Notes: generated by a model from the sequence alone, not told the origin. DNA of 64,000 nt from Lepidodermella squamata (GCA_047495785.1 JBLDXI010000066.1:496001-560000), one strand, 5' to 3'; counted from the stretch's first letter, positions 21,968 to 33,232 are shown. Made by a program: numbers and translations.

Positions 21968-23919
21968 ATCGGACAAGAGGAGCAGGTTGCAGTTTAGTCG
22001 AGAAATTGATGGTAAATTATGGTTGAAGGGAATAAGTCGTAATCATTCATTAATCGAGGCGGTTGATAGTCAGCAGATTAATGATCAGCGTTGAATAAAA
22101 TATAACAAGACATAATGTGTGAACATTTTGATTCAGGAAGTCCTCCCATCTCGTGATTCCTAGTCACCCTCTTGTCTATCCTCTATTTATTCGTACAGTT
22201 CTGAGCTAGCTTTCGACGCACGGTTTATAAGATTTTTCGACCTCCCGAAAACATACAAGGGATATTACGAAAAATTCCGGGCACTTGGAGCGTTAACAGA
22301 AACTTTGATCAACACTATGTCTAGCACCACCTGCGAGGAAATACTTCCAAACCATGTTGCTAATCACCTAGATAGCGTGGCGAATGCTGTCCCCAATGTG
22401 AGTCATGAAATATAAAGTAACTGTACCTATTTATTGATTCTCATGATTCTGATAATTGATCCTCATTTATTCAAAATATCTGTGAACGATCTAGGCCTAG
22501 TTTTTAAACATCCGAAAATTGGCCGAAAATTCTTCGTAAAAATAAAAAAATACCACTCAGGGTGTATCTCAGGGAGCTCGAACTGACTGGGTTTGGTGTA
22601 ATCCTAAAATCCGACTCCCTTTAACGAATGAACGATATCCAATTGGAATAAATCTATGCCTCTGACTCAACGAGAATCTGAACTTTCGAAGAAGCTCAAT
22701 AATTTTAACGTTAATGTGGAGCCAATGTTGTTGTTGTTTTGTAGCCATTTTGCTAGACCGCTTCATTAATTTCCCTTCACCTACTTAATATCACAGGACC
22801 TTTGATAGCGGAGGAAAGATGAAAGCATGGATAGACGGCCCCTAATTTCGCGCAATTCTATACCACTCATCGTGAACTGAAAACTGAAGCGAATCAGCCC
22901 GCGGAGCAGTTCATGGCGGCCGGGTGGTGCGGAAGTTGGCCCATTTTCGACTTGGCATTTTCAGCTGAATCGACGGTAAAAAGCTCGCTTCAACCGCGAA
23001 TATTACTTCACCAGGGTCCAATTTGACACTCGTCAGCAATTTTCATCATTTTGGGCTAAACATGAAGAGCAATTAAGTGTATTTGAACAGTCTAGTGAAG
23101 TTGAACAGTCTAGTTTAGGCGTTCAGGAGAAAAGCTTTAGAGCCGCTGAAGCAATCGCTTGTCTTGATGGTAAAGGAAATTCAGAGTAGGGAGGATGTCA
23201 ATCGTTCATAGAATTTCGAATGAACATCAATAAGAACCCAAGCGTGCAGTGATTTAAGAAAAATAATCTACCATCGGTATGATTGAGAATTTACCAAAGT
23301 ATTTCTGCATTGTTTCTACCGCATCAGATGAAAAAAACAAAAAGCGAGAAAATCGCTGATGTTTTCAAAGCGCATCAATGTCAGACCGCGTTCACTGTTC
23401 GTTGACAGAAGGTTCAGCTTGAGAACATGAAATAAAGCCAGTGGAAGCTGTGGAATCGGCTTGAAGCAGCACTTCATTTATGGGCGTAATATTATAGGGT
23501 GGTAGTAAATCAGGTCGAAAAGTTATTAATAACATGAATCATCACTCACTATCGAAGAGGTATTGTTAGAGCATATACTATCGCATGTTTTTAATATTCA
23601 GCGCATCGACCACCTTAATGAATCAATAAAAGTGTCGACCGAAAAGTTCCTATGTTCTCCAAGTATATTATAAGCAAGATGTCCAACCACCGCAGACAAA
23701 ACGTCGTTAGCGACGCGCTAAAACAATGCTTCGATGACTCATTCGATCCTATAAGGAGCCTAACAAAATGATGCAATGCATTCAGTTTTTCGAGCACTAG
23801 TCGTGTAGATCATCATTTTAATTTACGTTCAAGTGTCTCACATTTCGTTAAAAGAACTAGAAATTATTAAGTTCTTCTTCTTTGGGACTTCTTTCGGTTC
23901 AACGCTATAACGATAAACA
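21968..23919. other. Intergenic; 3' part is 5' flank of the next gene
   Basis: From about 23575 to 23640 the sequence (TTTTTAATATTCAG-GCATCGACCACC) matches 33066-33140, upstream of the paralogue at 33233. The remainder has no recognisable gene. Confidence 0.45.
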
Positions 23920-24546
23920 ATGCGATTTTTGCTCTTGGTATCAGCACTTTTATCCGTCACTCATGGCTCAGAAAAAGCTGACTATTCAAGTGTGTCGTAA
24001 ATTTTTGAATTATCCCCGGGGTTAGCTAATTTTGTTGTAGTTGACTTCTCAAACAGTTCCTGGTGCAAGGAAGAGCCTCAGACACTTAAAATATACCGTT
24101 ATGCAAATATCGCAGTTAATAACGCCGTAACCTTGCCCTACTGCTCAGTAATCATTGCTGATGACGACCAATATCACTTCAAAATAAAATGGCTCACCGA
24201 GTTCGTCCAAACCAATTACATTAATGCTAGTTTGCAACTGGCGACTCGATCTAGGGATATCGAAAACTGGGCCGAGCTGACGTCCGAAGAAACGAAGCAA
24301 TTCGCCAAAATTACGCTGCTCAATCCAAATCAGGAGCCTGTTAACTTCGGCGTGACTTTTTCCACGACGAAATCGAGCGCGCACAGTCCGTTGAGTACTG
24401 GTCAAATAGTTGGGATCGCTATTGCAGTGATTTTTCTGCTTTTCCTGATCGGTTTCTTATTCTGGTGTTGTTGCCCTTGTGGCACTTGGAGCAAGAAACA
24501 GAGGGACAAAATGTTGGCCTGCTGCTGTAGATGCTGTCGTACATAG
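23920..24546 (+). CDS. Type I membrane protein family, member 1 (191 aa)
   Basis: Exons 23920-23989 and 24041-24546 join in phase 1. Exon 1 encodes the signal peptide MRFLLLVSALLSVTHGS. The ectodomain of about 125 residues starts I-D-F-S-N-S-S-W-C and has its only other cysteine in LPYCSVI, so one disulphide is likely; it also carries the family motifs LATRS...NW and TLLNP...VNFGVTFS. A TM segment (about 149-169, GIAIAVIFLLFLIGFLFW) is followed by a tail extremely rich in cysteine (CCCPCGTW, ACCCRCCRT), a candidate for palmitoylation. The stop codon lies inside the 32-bp inverted repeat of a MITE. Closest paralogue: 33233-33886. The family is not recognised; a small adhesion or recognition protein is inference. 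Confidence 0.7.
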
Positions 24547-24783
24547 ACAACTCTATACAGATCGGAAACTAGCGGAATATTTATTGGACAAGTTTTATAT
24601 TGCCAGATAGAGATTTTCTCTGGGAATTTTAGAGAATAATTAAAAAACGAAAAAATTACAATGGGTGGATAGGGCGATGAGTGAATACAAATAAAGGTCG
24701 CGTGCCAACTTTTTCACGTTTTGGTGTGAATTTATTTACTATAGGAAGATCGCTAGTTTCCGATCTGTATAGAGTTGTCTATG
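24542..24783. mobile_element. MITE with perfect 32-bp terminal inverted repeats
   Basis: The first 32 bases (CATAGACAACTCTATACAGA...) are perfectly complementary to 24752-24783. GTCGTA lies directly before the left end and two bases after the right end, suggesting a target duplication. The left end supplies the TAG stop of the preceding gene and the element holds an AATAAA (near 24690). Confidence 0.8.
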
Positions 24784-24946
24784 CCGTCGTAGATAAAATT
24801 ATATTCATTACATGATCATTGTTGAAAATGCTTGATTAAACCCTTGTACTCTCTCATTCCGTCTATGTACCATCTTTTATAGGCATTGTTTTATCTAGCT
24901 AGCCTGTCCTGTAGAACATTAAAATTATCATATTATAAGTATGTCT

Positions 24947-25186
24947 CCGTTGAGCTCTTGTTGAGCACAGGTGAGCACAGGTTATAGGTATCGAGTGCTC
25001 AATATCGTTGTGCACCATTGAGCACCAGTTGAGCACCTCGGAGTTTCTCGCTAAAGGCCAAGAAACTCCTTTGAAAAAATTTAATCAGGCAAATCCGATG
25101 CGTGCTCCATTGAGCACACGTTTTTGAGCACTCGTTGACAAAATTGAGCACAAGTTGCGCACTTGAGCAAAAGTGCTGAACGGAGA
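24947..25186. repeat. TTGAGCAC-rich element with CTCCGTT-GAAC ends
   Basis: The word TTGAGCAC or its complement GTGCTCAA occurs about ten times, degenerately spaced. The ends CTCCGTTGAGC and GCTGAACGGAG are inverted, suggesting a MITE with internal subrepeats. Confidence 0.55.
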
Positions 25187-25187
25187 T

Positions 25188-25256
25188 TTATTATTATTAT
25201 TATTACATACTACTATTATTATTATTATATTATATTATTATATCATTTCGTATTTT
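25188..25256. repeat. (ATT)n microsatellite
   Basis: An imperfect run of TTATTATTATTA with a short TACATACTACTA interruption. Confidence 0.9.
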
Positions 25257-25993
25257 GTTCTATGTGTTACTGTTTTGCGAATGTGATGAACATAAGATGT
25301 TGCCCCTAGCGAAAAAAAACATTAATAAAAGGCTATAATTGAGAGAATTTCAGCGATTTTTAGCTGACAAATAATAGCTCATAAAGCTATTGCTTATTGC
25401 ACCTCTATAATGAGCCTCAATTGGCCATCGCAAAAAACGAAAGTTTGGAGCTCTATTATAGCATATTATAATGTCATGGAAGGCGTCAAGGTACTTTTTT
25501 CTTAATTACTTACGCCTGTCAGGCACCACCACCACCGGGGCCTGGCCGACTGGTCGGGGTCTGCCAGGGTGCCCTTGGGGCAGCTGACCGGCAGCGGCAA
25601 ATGGGACTCGGGCAGTTAGGAACCAGGGACCTCAAACTTGTTAAATAAATAGCAAAATATTACACGTTTTGAAACTTGATCGGGTCAAGAAGTGAAATTT
25701 ATGCATGCGTGTTTTCTCATTTGCATGCACAGCGACCTCGCGGCCACAAAATCATGAGATTTCAAGATGTCTGTAATAATCAATTTTGGAGACTCGTGTA
25801 GAAGACGGTCTTCGAACCTATTATTGACATCTGAACCAAACTCTTCTATTATGATTTTTCACGGTCTCTATTATTGATATAAAATGAGAGTTAGCCTCTA
25901 ACGCTCGCCGTCACGGTCTAATTTAAAGAAGAAATTTTCACTAGGGTGATAATTATAGCTAGTAAATTTTGTTTATTAAAAAAAAATTGTGAC

Positions 25994-26745
25994 TAAAGTA
26001 TGCGTAATATTTTTTTGCATCGCATTTTTTCAACAACTTTTCAACCATGAGGAATTTTTTAAAGTGGTTTTCACCAGTCGATAGATCTAGTCTGCGGTAA
26101 ACTTTCCTCACATTTTCATTTGAATTGGGTGCGAGAGAAAAAATTGGTGACGAAAGTTCTGTCCGCGATTTTTACTGAAAATTCTCATTTTTGAAAAATG
26201 GCATTTTACAGGATTTGAGGTTGGAAGACATCATCCTGTTGAAAGGCTTTATCGGAATTTTTTTAGCAGGGAATTAGGTCAATAACGCGCTGTCAACAAG
26301 GAAATTCAACTTAGCGGCCACAAAGAAGGTCTTATCCACCAAACCCGATCCGAAATGAATTTTCGGAATTGTTTGAATGATTTGTGCCAATTTTATGAAG
26401 CCTTCAGTTTTGGATGGTTGTACAATGTTTTTTCAGGAATCGGTGACGTAGATCCATTACGGACCATCCTCTCAAAAAAGCTTGAAGCCTCTGGTAAGAG
26501 AGACAATCAATTCAGACCAAATAAGATGCAAAAATGCCATTTTTCAAAAATTAGAATTTTCAGTAAAAATCGCGGACAGAACTTTCGTCACCAATTTTTT
26601 CTCTCGCACCCAATTCAAATGAAAATTTGAGAAAAGTTTACCGCAGACTAGATCTATCGACTGGTGAAAACCACTTTAAAAAATTCCTCATGGTTGAAAA
26701 GTTATTGAAAAAATGCGATGCAAAAAAAATATTACGCATACTTTA
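25994..26745. mobile_element. Foldback/mariner-type element with 213-bp inverted arms
   Basis: The left arm (25996-26207) and right arm (26530-26743) are near-perfect inverted copies (for example CGGACAGAACTTTCGTCACC) and begin AAGTATGCGTAATAT. TA flanks both ends. The 320-bp loop has no convincing ORF. On transcription the arms would form a long hairpin. Confidence 0.85.
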
Positions 26746-27192
26746 TAATTCGAGCTTAGTCCATTGGCGAAAAAGGAAAATGATTATAGAGCAAAAACGA
26801 GATTGAGGACAAGGTGCTTCGATCCTTGTTTGCCGTGCCAAAGTTAATCTGATCTCCATGGGCATGAGCTTACAATCAAATTGCCTAATTATTGAAAATA
26901 AATGAATTTCTGCTATGTTGAAATAAATCACTTTGACGAAGATGGAAAACTTGTACAGGTTAATCCTTGGTTCGTATTTGCAACGACCAAAAGAAGCTAC
27001 AAAGTTTCCTCCCTTTACTGCGCTTTACTTCTCATATAATGATGAGATATTGTGATTTCGGAAATTGAATCGCACAACACAGGTTCATAATGGCTTCACG
27101 ATCGATATAATAATATGATGACAAAATCACATCAGAGAACCAAATCTTCAACTATTAGTTCAGCCGAAACTCATGGGCATCAGAAGCAAATT

Positions 27193-27450
27193 ATGAAATC
27201 CGTTCTACTTCTTTGCATTACAGATTACAGCAGACTCGCTTCTTCAGATCGCCGGTTCCTGGCAACAGAGCAGGTCGGCCGAGATTTGGGGTAAATTTAC
27301 TTCCCCAGCAGTATCTGATTATGATATTCCTGTCTCTATAGTTGACGTCTCTAGACCTGAATGGTGCACTCAGATGAACAAACTGACATTCTCGCGAAAA
27401 ATACAGTTTTCCTTAAATAATTCGACAACCTCGTGTTTTTGCGGCGGAAA
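27193..27450 (+). pseudogene. Type I membrane protein family, pseudogene 2 (fragment)
   Basis: The fragment matches exon 1, the intron and the first part of exon 2 of the gene at 31840: ATGAAATCCGTTCTACTTC, GACTCGCTTCTTCAGATCGC, TTGACGTCTCTAGACCTGA. A short insertion in the signal exon (ACAGATTAC) and loss of everything after the GCGGCGGAAAA segment show it is dead. Confidence 0.8.
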
Positions 27451-27852
27451 ATAACTCCCATATTGCTATTATAAATTGCTTTTTGTTATTTTATTTCTTA
27501 AACTTCTCGCATCTTAGCATGAATAATTATCGAATTACAGATCGAAAAAATATTGCTTTCTCAAACGCGTATCAACTCCTTCTCATCTCTATCCACAGCC
27601 CTTTCTCCGCTCTGTGACCTTGAGGCGAATCACTGACATTCAGTGATGCGGAATAATTAATCTATTATATATATCACTGCAGTTCGGCCGTCGAATTCCT
27701 TTGGACGAATAAATGAAGCGCACTATTCCTTGTTTGACATGTAGTACGTGGATGATGAGCCTAAACGGTATGCAGCGCATTCCAAGTCGGCCTCACATGC
27801 CTTGCTGCATACAGATGATGGAATCCACGCTTCACGCGCTGATTAGTAGCGA

Positions 27853-27954
27853 TTACACTGTTGTGGAACATGCACTGTCAACAAGGATCCAATCATCAGG
27901 TTGTTGCATGACGACGTTTGCTAGAAGGAAAGTAGCAGCGATCTTGTAGAACAT
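27853..27954 (-). pseudogene. Degraded paralogue of the small secreted peptide at 311-463
   Basis: The ORF starts MFYKIAATFLLANVVMQQ, matching the signal peptide of the ORF at 311-463 (MFYKIAVTFLLVSVV). The downstream sequence is unrelated and stops after 33 residues. It belongs to the duplicated block whose other copy is at 1-700. Confidence 0.65.
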
Positions 27955-28257
27955 GTATAATTCGAGAATAAATAAAATATTATGTGAGAAATGCGGAGAA
28001 AAATGTGTAGAATGCTTAACCCGACTGATATATTGCTTCCTTGTGGGGTTTTCGAGTTTATTGAACCAGTTGTTGGCCGCTAGAGGGCGAAACGAGCGAG
28101 CGAAAAGCATTATTACCCTGTTTATAAACGAAAGCCATCGATCAGTTGGCTTCGTTTGCGTTAACTTGGAGCGGCAGACCGTGAAAACAGCGCAATCACG
28201 AAACAGCGAACGCGACAAAACAGCGCCAATAGTATAATTCGGTATTTGTCTTTTTTT

Positions 28258-28572
28258 TTAGCTCAAAATGTAATATGATAGTGAAAAGATAGGCTTGTAG
28301 TCTAGTTGAATCTTTAATCGGATCTTTGTTAGCGATTCGCAATTTTTTTCAAGTGCCAGGTTGTGCTTGACTTCCTGAGGGCTGAGGGTAGCTCCTCTTA
28401 AACGGCTGGCCGCTTGAACGCTGAAACGCGATTCGCATAGTTCTTGTTTGCGCTTGAAAAAATCAATGATTTCGTAGGGCGAAGGATGAGGCTTGTCACA
28501 GAAGTCTTGGAATGCTTTATGCCAAACCTCGGCCACATTGTCTGTTAGAGGAACCCAGACCGGCACAGGCAA
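28258..28572 (-). mobile_element. MULE transposase C-terminal fragment
   Basis: The ORF contains TDNVAEVWHKAFQDF, HPSPYEIIDFFKRKQELCE and further helical sequence, matching the C-terminal N-x-x-E-x-W-H-x-x-F ... HP-x-x-x-x-x-I-x-x-[FL]-K-x-[EK]-Q signature of Mutator-like transposases as found in animal FLYWCH-type proteins. The catalytic DDE region is absent. Confidence 0.7.
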
Positions 28573-28869
28573 TGCCGAACAACGGCAAATACAGTGGCTG
28601 AATTCAAATCGAATTGTACTGAGCTGTTCGGGTGTTTTGGAGACAATTCAGCTATTTTTGCATCATTTAGTTCAGCGGTGTTCGGAGAGAAGGCGTGTTC
28701 GGACTTGTACGGACTTGAGGTCATCAAATTGTTAGCTGCTCTTCGCCTGCTTAATTCTTGCCACTGTTCGGGGTTGTTCAAAGTGTTCGAACTAGTTCAC
28801 CGTTTCTGCTTCTCCTGCATATTTGTAATAAAATATAGAATTGTCCCCAGAAATATAGGTCGAGTAGCT

Positions 28870-29040
28870 TTGACAATTCGATATTTTACGGTATAACATT
28901 CGTAAAACGTTCATATCTGAACTCGCCGCACTCGATTTACTCATTGCAACTCGCCTCCGGCTCGTTTCGATTCGTAAATCTCGGCCGGCCCCGTTCAGAT
29001 ATGAACGATTTACGAATGATATACCATACAAATAGAGCAT
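28870..29040 (-). mobile_element. Palindromic MITE, copy 2
   Basis: Inverted counterpart of 11165-11345, including GCAACTCGCCTCCGGCTCG and GTTCAGATATGAACGATTTA. Confidence 0.6.
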
Positions 29041-29157
29041 TCGCTCAAAAATATCAAAAATATAGTGTTATTACCCATGCTCATGTACCCATGCTAGTCC
29101 CATTGCGAAATTTCAGTCTTCTTCATTTCGTTATTAATTATTAACTTCACACAAAAA

Positions 29158-29187
29158 ATGAACCGTTACCTGCTCTTAGTAAGCCTG
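29158..29187 (+). pseudogene. Orphan leader exon of the repeat-proprotein family (member E)
   Basis: ATG plus nine codons encode MNRYLLLVSL and are followed directly by a strong donor GTAAGT, exactly the exon-1 structure of the genes at 1835, 6906, 8281 and 15860. Upstream, TTCATTTCGTTATTAATT resembles the family 5' flank. About 60 bp downstream the sequence changes into a hAT transposon, so the second exon is missing here or displaced beyond 30648, where I do not see it. Confidence 0.6.
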
Positions 29188-29249
29188 GTAAGTTTTAACA
29201 ATTGTGCATTTTATGTGAAACTTCTTCCCATATACGTCCCATAATATAC

Positions 29250-30648
29250 GTCTACTACTATCGGACACGTTGGGCGAGGCGAGTCGACGCCGTAAAACCA
29301 CTGCGAAGGCAAATTGAAGTTTTTCGAAAGGCCCTATCAACTATCAGTGAGGATTCCAGCCAAACGCCGAAAACGCGATACGAAGCTGGGTGCATCTTGC
29401 GAAATCTCGAAAGCTTCGAAATGGCATTAATGATAGTTTTTTGGGATCGAGTCCTGGTGCGATTTGACCGCGTCAGTGCTGCCCTGCAAAGCCCTACGCT
29501 TGTCGTAGGTGACGGGGTTAAACTACTTGAATCCCTTGAACACTTTCGAGATTTGTGGTGATGTGGTCTCAAAGAAGAATTCGAAGCAATCGAATGCGAA
29601 GCCAGACAGATTACAGACAGACAGAAAACGCGCGGCAGGCCTTCAGTCTCCGAGAATCGCAACGATCCGCGGGAGTTTTTTAGATCAGAAACTTTCGAAG
29701 TCATTATTTTCAATCTCGAAGCTGATGTTGCAAAACGGAGGTCAGCTTACGCCGAAATCCGCTTCCTTCGGCTTCCTAACAGGACTTCAGTCGCTGGGTG
29801 AAGCCGAGCTGCGCGAAAAAGCGCAGAATTTCGCGAAAAAATACGCCTCGGATATCGAACCTTCATTTCCCGACGAACTTATCCACTTGTAGGTTTCGTA
29901 AATGGAGAGCAAGACTTGTCCGCTATCAACCTATTGAAGATAATTCATACGAAGCAACTGCTAAGCGTTTTCCCAAATATCGAGATCGTTTTACGGATCT
30001 ATTTGTCGCTGTTTATAACTGTTTGTAGCGGTGAACGCAGCTTCTCTAAATTGGCTTTAATGAAGGGCGATCTTAGATCAGGAGTACTCAAAGTCTGCCC
30101 CGCGGGTCACGGGTCACCCGTGACCCGCGGGGGGATTCGTGATCATGACCTGAAAAACAGCCTTTTTTCGACAATTTTCAGCTAAAATTACCGCAAAATA
30201 CCGTATATACATATCGCGAGTATATACATAAAACTATGTTTTCTGGGACCTTTTCAATCAATTGTTCGTCAATTTAGGCTCTTGCGAAAATGGGATAATA
30301 TGTCAAAATTTTGGCTAATTGCAGTTGTGACCCGCGGGGTTGTCCGCGGGTCACAGCTGTGGCCCGCTTGGCAAAAACTTTGAGTACCGCTGTCTTAGAT
30401 CCTCGATGGGCCAGGACAAGCTGAACAATCTGATGATTCTGGCATTAGAATCTGACATCTTAAGGTCATTACATTTTGAGCGTATTATTGACATTTTTGT
30501 CGACAGAAAATTTCTAAACGTCTTTCTAACCTCCCATTTATGTCACATTAAAAATAAAAATTGTTTCGTTTTTTTTAGAAATTAACAAAAAAATGGGGCT
30601 GCCAAACGTCAAGAGCCCAGGGGCCGCCGGAGGGTTAATCCGGCCCTG
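29250..30648 (+). mobile_element. hAT transposase pseudogene
   Basis: Frameshifted pieces match hAT transposases of the TTF/ZMYM-like type: TRW-x-R-x-x-AVKP near 29265, a long helical middle, FPDELIHL near 29870, S-GERSFSKLALMK near 30030-30063, then SSMGQDKLNNL and ESDILRSLHFERIIDIF after an insertion. The dimerisation segment is split by a younger MITE at 30079-30392. The right end reads GGTTAATCCGGCCCTG, the complement of a CAGGGCCGGATTAA terminus typical of hAT. No matching left terminus was found, so the element is 5'-truncated or eroded. Confidence 0.8.
30071..30400. mobile_element. hAT MITE (314 bp) inserted in the hAT transposase
   Basis: Ends CAGGAGTACTCAAAG and CTTTGAGTACCGCTG are inverted (13 of 15 match). 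TCTTAGAT is duplicated at 30071-30078 and 30393-30400. Removing the element plus one duplication restores the reading frame across KGDLRSSMGQ. Inside are repeated GACCCGCGGG words that pair with each other. Confidence 0.9.
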
Positions 30649-31839
30649 ACTATCGATAGGGGTCCTCGGTGTTACATTAAGGTACGTTAAGGTAAGGCGA
30701 TGTCCTTCATGATAAGTTAACTGTTTAATAAAATGGTCGAATTCTCTGAGTGATGCAGGATGCGGTATCACCTCAGGGGATTCCATATTATTATTATGCT
30801 GGATTCAATACGATCGTAACTACTCTTCTTGACAAGATCCTGATAAGTTGTTTCTTGTGTTGGGCTGGCATGTTATGTCATGTCATGTCATGTTCAAGAA
30901 AACGCTACGATATGTAAACGTCAGCATCTGAAGAAAGCAATTTTTTAAAAGATGCCTAGATTTTGTATCTTCTTGATGGTTTGCACAACAAATGATTTGA
31001 CAGACCGGCTGCATTCTTCGTTGCGGATGCAGTTTCCGCTAGAAGGCGAGGAGTCTGGAACTTTGCGCCATCCTTCCCGCACGACCTCGCAGAATCGGTG
31101 AATGAAACGAACTTATGAAACGAAAAAAATTAAATGCCGTTAAAGGCTGCTTTTTTTATTTCTTGCTTTCGAATGCTCATGTGACTCGTCAAATATTTCA
31201 GCTGTTCGTTAAGCATTGTCGTCATTCTGACTAAAGAATCATCTTCGTATTGATCCAGCTGCTTGCATCGAGCTGAAGCTGTATATGATGCTCAACTTTT
31301 ATTGTTATCAATACCTAGCTAGTAAGCACAAAAATGCGACCAGAAAAACAGACAAAAACGACGTAGATTGATTACAGTCTCGAGCTGCTATACGTTGTAT
31401 AGAAATTTCTGCTGATATCTGATATTCAGTCGATTCTAGAGGCTGTTTTTGCTGAATCAAACCTATCACCCGTTAACATTCAGAGAGAAAAAATTTAATA
31501 AAACCGCAGCACCTGAGAATATTGCCTCTTGCTTTGATAAATCTTCTGAAAATCTTCTGATGGAAAAAGTTTAAGGCAAATCCTCGGTCCGTATTGGCGA
31601 CGTCCAAAAGAAGCCAACAAAGCGTCGTGCCATTTTACTGCGTATTACTAGTTAAATCGTTAAATCGCAGAACGCAACTTCGTAATGGCTTCGTGATCGA
31701 TGCAAAAAGTAATGTTCCTTTTCCAACATCTAACAGCCTCCGCCGATCAGTGAATAATAGATGATAACGTTAGAATAACATCAGAGAGCCAAAACTCGAC
31801 TGCCAGCTTAGAAAATCTATAAGCGCCAGAATTCAAGTA
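30649..31839. other. Duplicated 5' flank region, no gene
   Basis: From about 31100 the sequence is a diverged copy of 16800-17524 (ATGAAACGAAAAAAAT...CTCATGTGACTCGTC), leading into the type I membrane gene. No leader exon survives in this copy. Confidence 0.5.
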
Positions 31840-32474
31840 ATGAAATCTGTTCTATTACTTTGCATTACAGCTGACTCGCTTCTCCGGATCGCCGGTTCCG
31901 GGCAACCGGGCGATTCGGCCGAGATTTCCGGTAACTATAATTCCCCCGTTTCCAATGTTGATATTTCTGTCTCTATATAGTTGACGTATCCAGACCTGAC
32001 TGTTGCTTTCGGGTGAACGCATTGACATTCTCCGGAAAAGTACACCTTTTCTCGAATAATTCGGTAACCCCACGGTTTTGCTCGATACAACTTACGGCGG
32101 CAAATAACAGCCATGGAGTCGTTATTCCGACAAGTGACTTCAACTCTTCTGCCTACAAACGAGCTGCGATCAATCTTGAGACGAGACTGCCAACAGCTGA
32201 GAACTGGTCGAGTGTAATCTTCGGAAACCCTTTTGAGACCGACGCGATATTCCGCCTTAATTTTTCTAATCCTGCTCACGAAAGATTGACGTTTGGTCTG
32301 AAATTCTACCTTTCAAACGATGATAACGAGACAGCATGTGATTTCATGGAAACCATTTCACCTGGAGCAATTTTCGCCATTGTTATCGGATCTCTATTAG
32401 CATTGCTGTGCGCGGCGAAACTGATCATTGGAATTTGCAGTCGTAACAAACGAGATTACAAACAGTATTTGTGA
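31840..32474 (+). CDS. Type I membrane protein family, member 2 (194 aa)
   Basis: Exons 31840-31930 and 31981-32474 join in phase 1 across a 50-bp intron. Exon 1 encodes MKSVLLLCITADSLLRIAGS, a signal peptide. The ectodomain starts V-D-V-S-R-P-D-C-C and contains PRFCSIQL, LETRL...NW and LNFSNP...LTFGLKF. A TM segment (SPGAIFAIVIGSLLALLCAAKLIIGI, about 158-183) is followed by a short basic tail, CSRNKRDYKQYL. It is the intact parent-like copy of the pseudogenes at 17525 and 27193, which share its upstream 100 bp and its 3' flank. There are N-glycosylation sequons in the ectodomain (NNS, NSS, NWS). The function is unknown. Confidence 0.75.
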
Positions 32475-33232
32475 AAATTTGACAAAATTTAAATTTCAAC
32501 TATCTAAGAGTTTTTCTGTAAGTAAAAATTTCCCATTTTGTTGCTTTGTGCCTTTTGGTTTCAATCATTCAATTAACAGACTCGCCTACTTCAAGTAACC
32601 AAAGCGTATTAATGGTTAATGGATAGCTCTTTACTTATGCGAACCACGTAGGTATATCATTTGATGCCCCATCGTAAAAATTGATGAAAAACACGTGGAA
32701 AAATACTACACACACGCCGCACACACTCATAAATTACACGCGTCAAAGCTCGAACAAACATATGCTGGCCGCACTGCATCTATGGATGTACTTCTATCAT
32801 CGTACATAGTATATAGTAGGGAAACAGCTCAAAAAGGCTATTCACAAGCGTAAATTGTTAATCATCACTCTCAAAGCAGTATTGTTTTCACTTGTAATTT
32901 TCTTTTCTAGGCATCATAGCATCATAGCAGCTTAAGATACATTTTAACTCTGCGGCATAGTAGTAAGATCATCATTCAGCATTCAGCGAGGGATCATTTT
33001 ACGGAATTTACATCTCCCTAAGGGCTGCAATTTTGCGTGTTTCTCCATCGATCTTCTATCAGCACTCATGTTTTTAATATTCAGTATATCGACCACCTTA
33101 ATGAATCAATATAAAGTGTCGACCGACTAATTCATATGTTTGCAACGTACGCCGTGCTTCTCATTAAAATTCAGAAGATTTTTTTAGATGATTTTTCTTA
33201 CTTTACGGGACACCTGGATGTAGTTCTCAACG
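32475..33232. other. Intergenic between two family members, no gene
   Basis: The 3' flank (to about 32740) is shared with 18189-18440. The last part (33066-33140) is shared with the upstream region of the gene at 23920. Confidence 0.5.

Larger units (their letters stand above)
24784..25995. other. Intergenic repeats, no gene
   Basis: It contains the TTGAGCAC element, an ATT microsatellite and duplicated fragments. No coding exon is seen. Confidence 0.45.
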
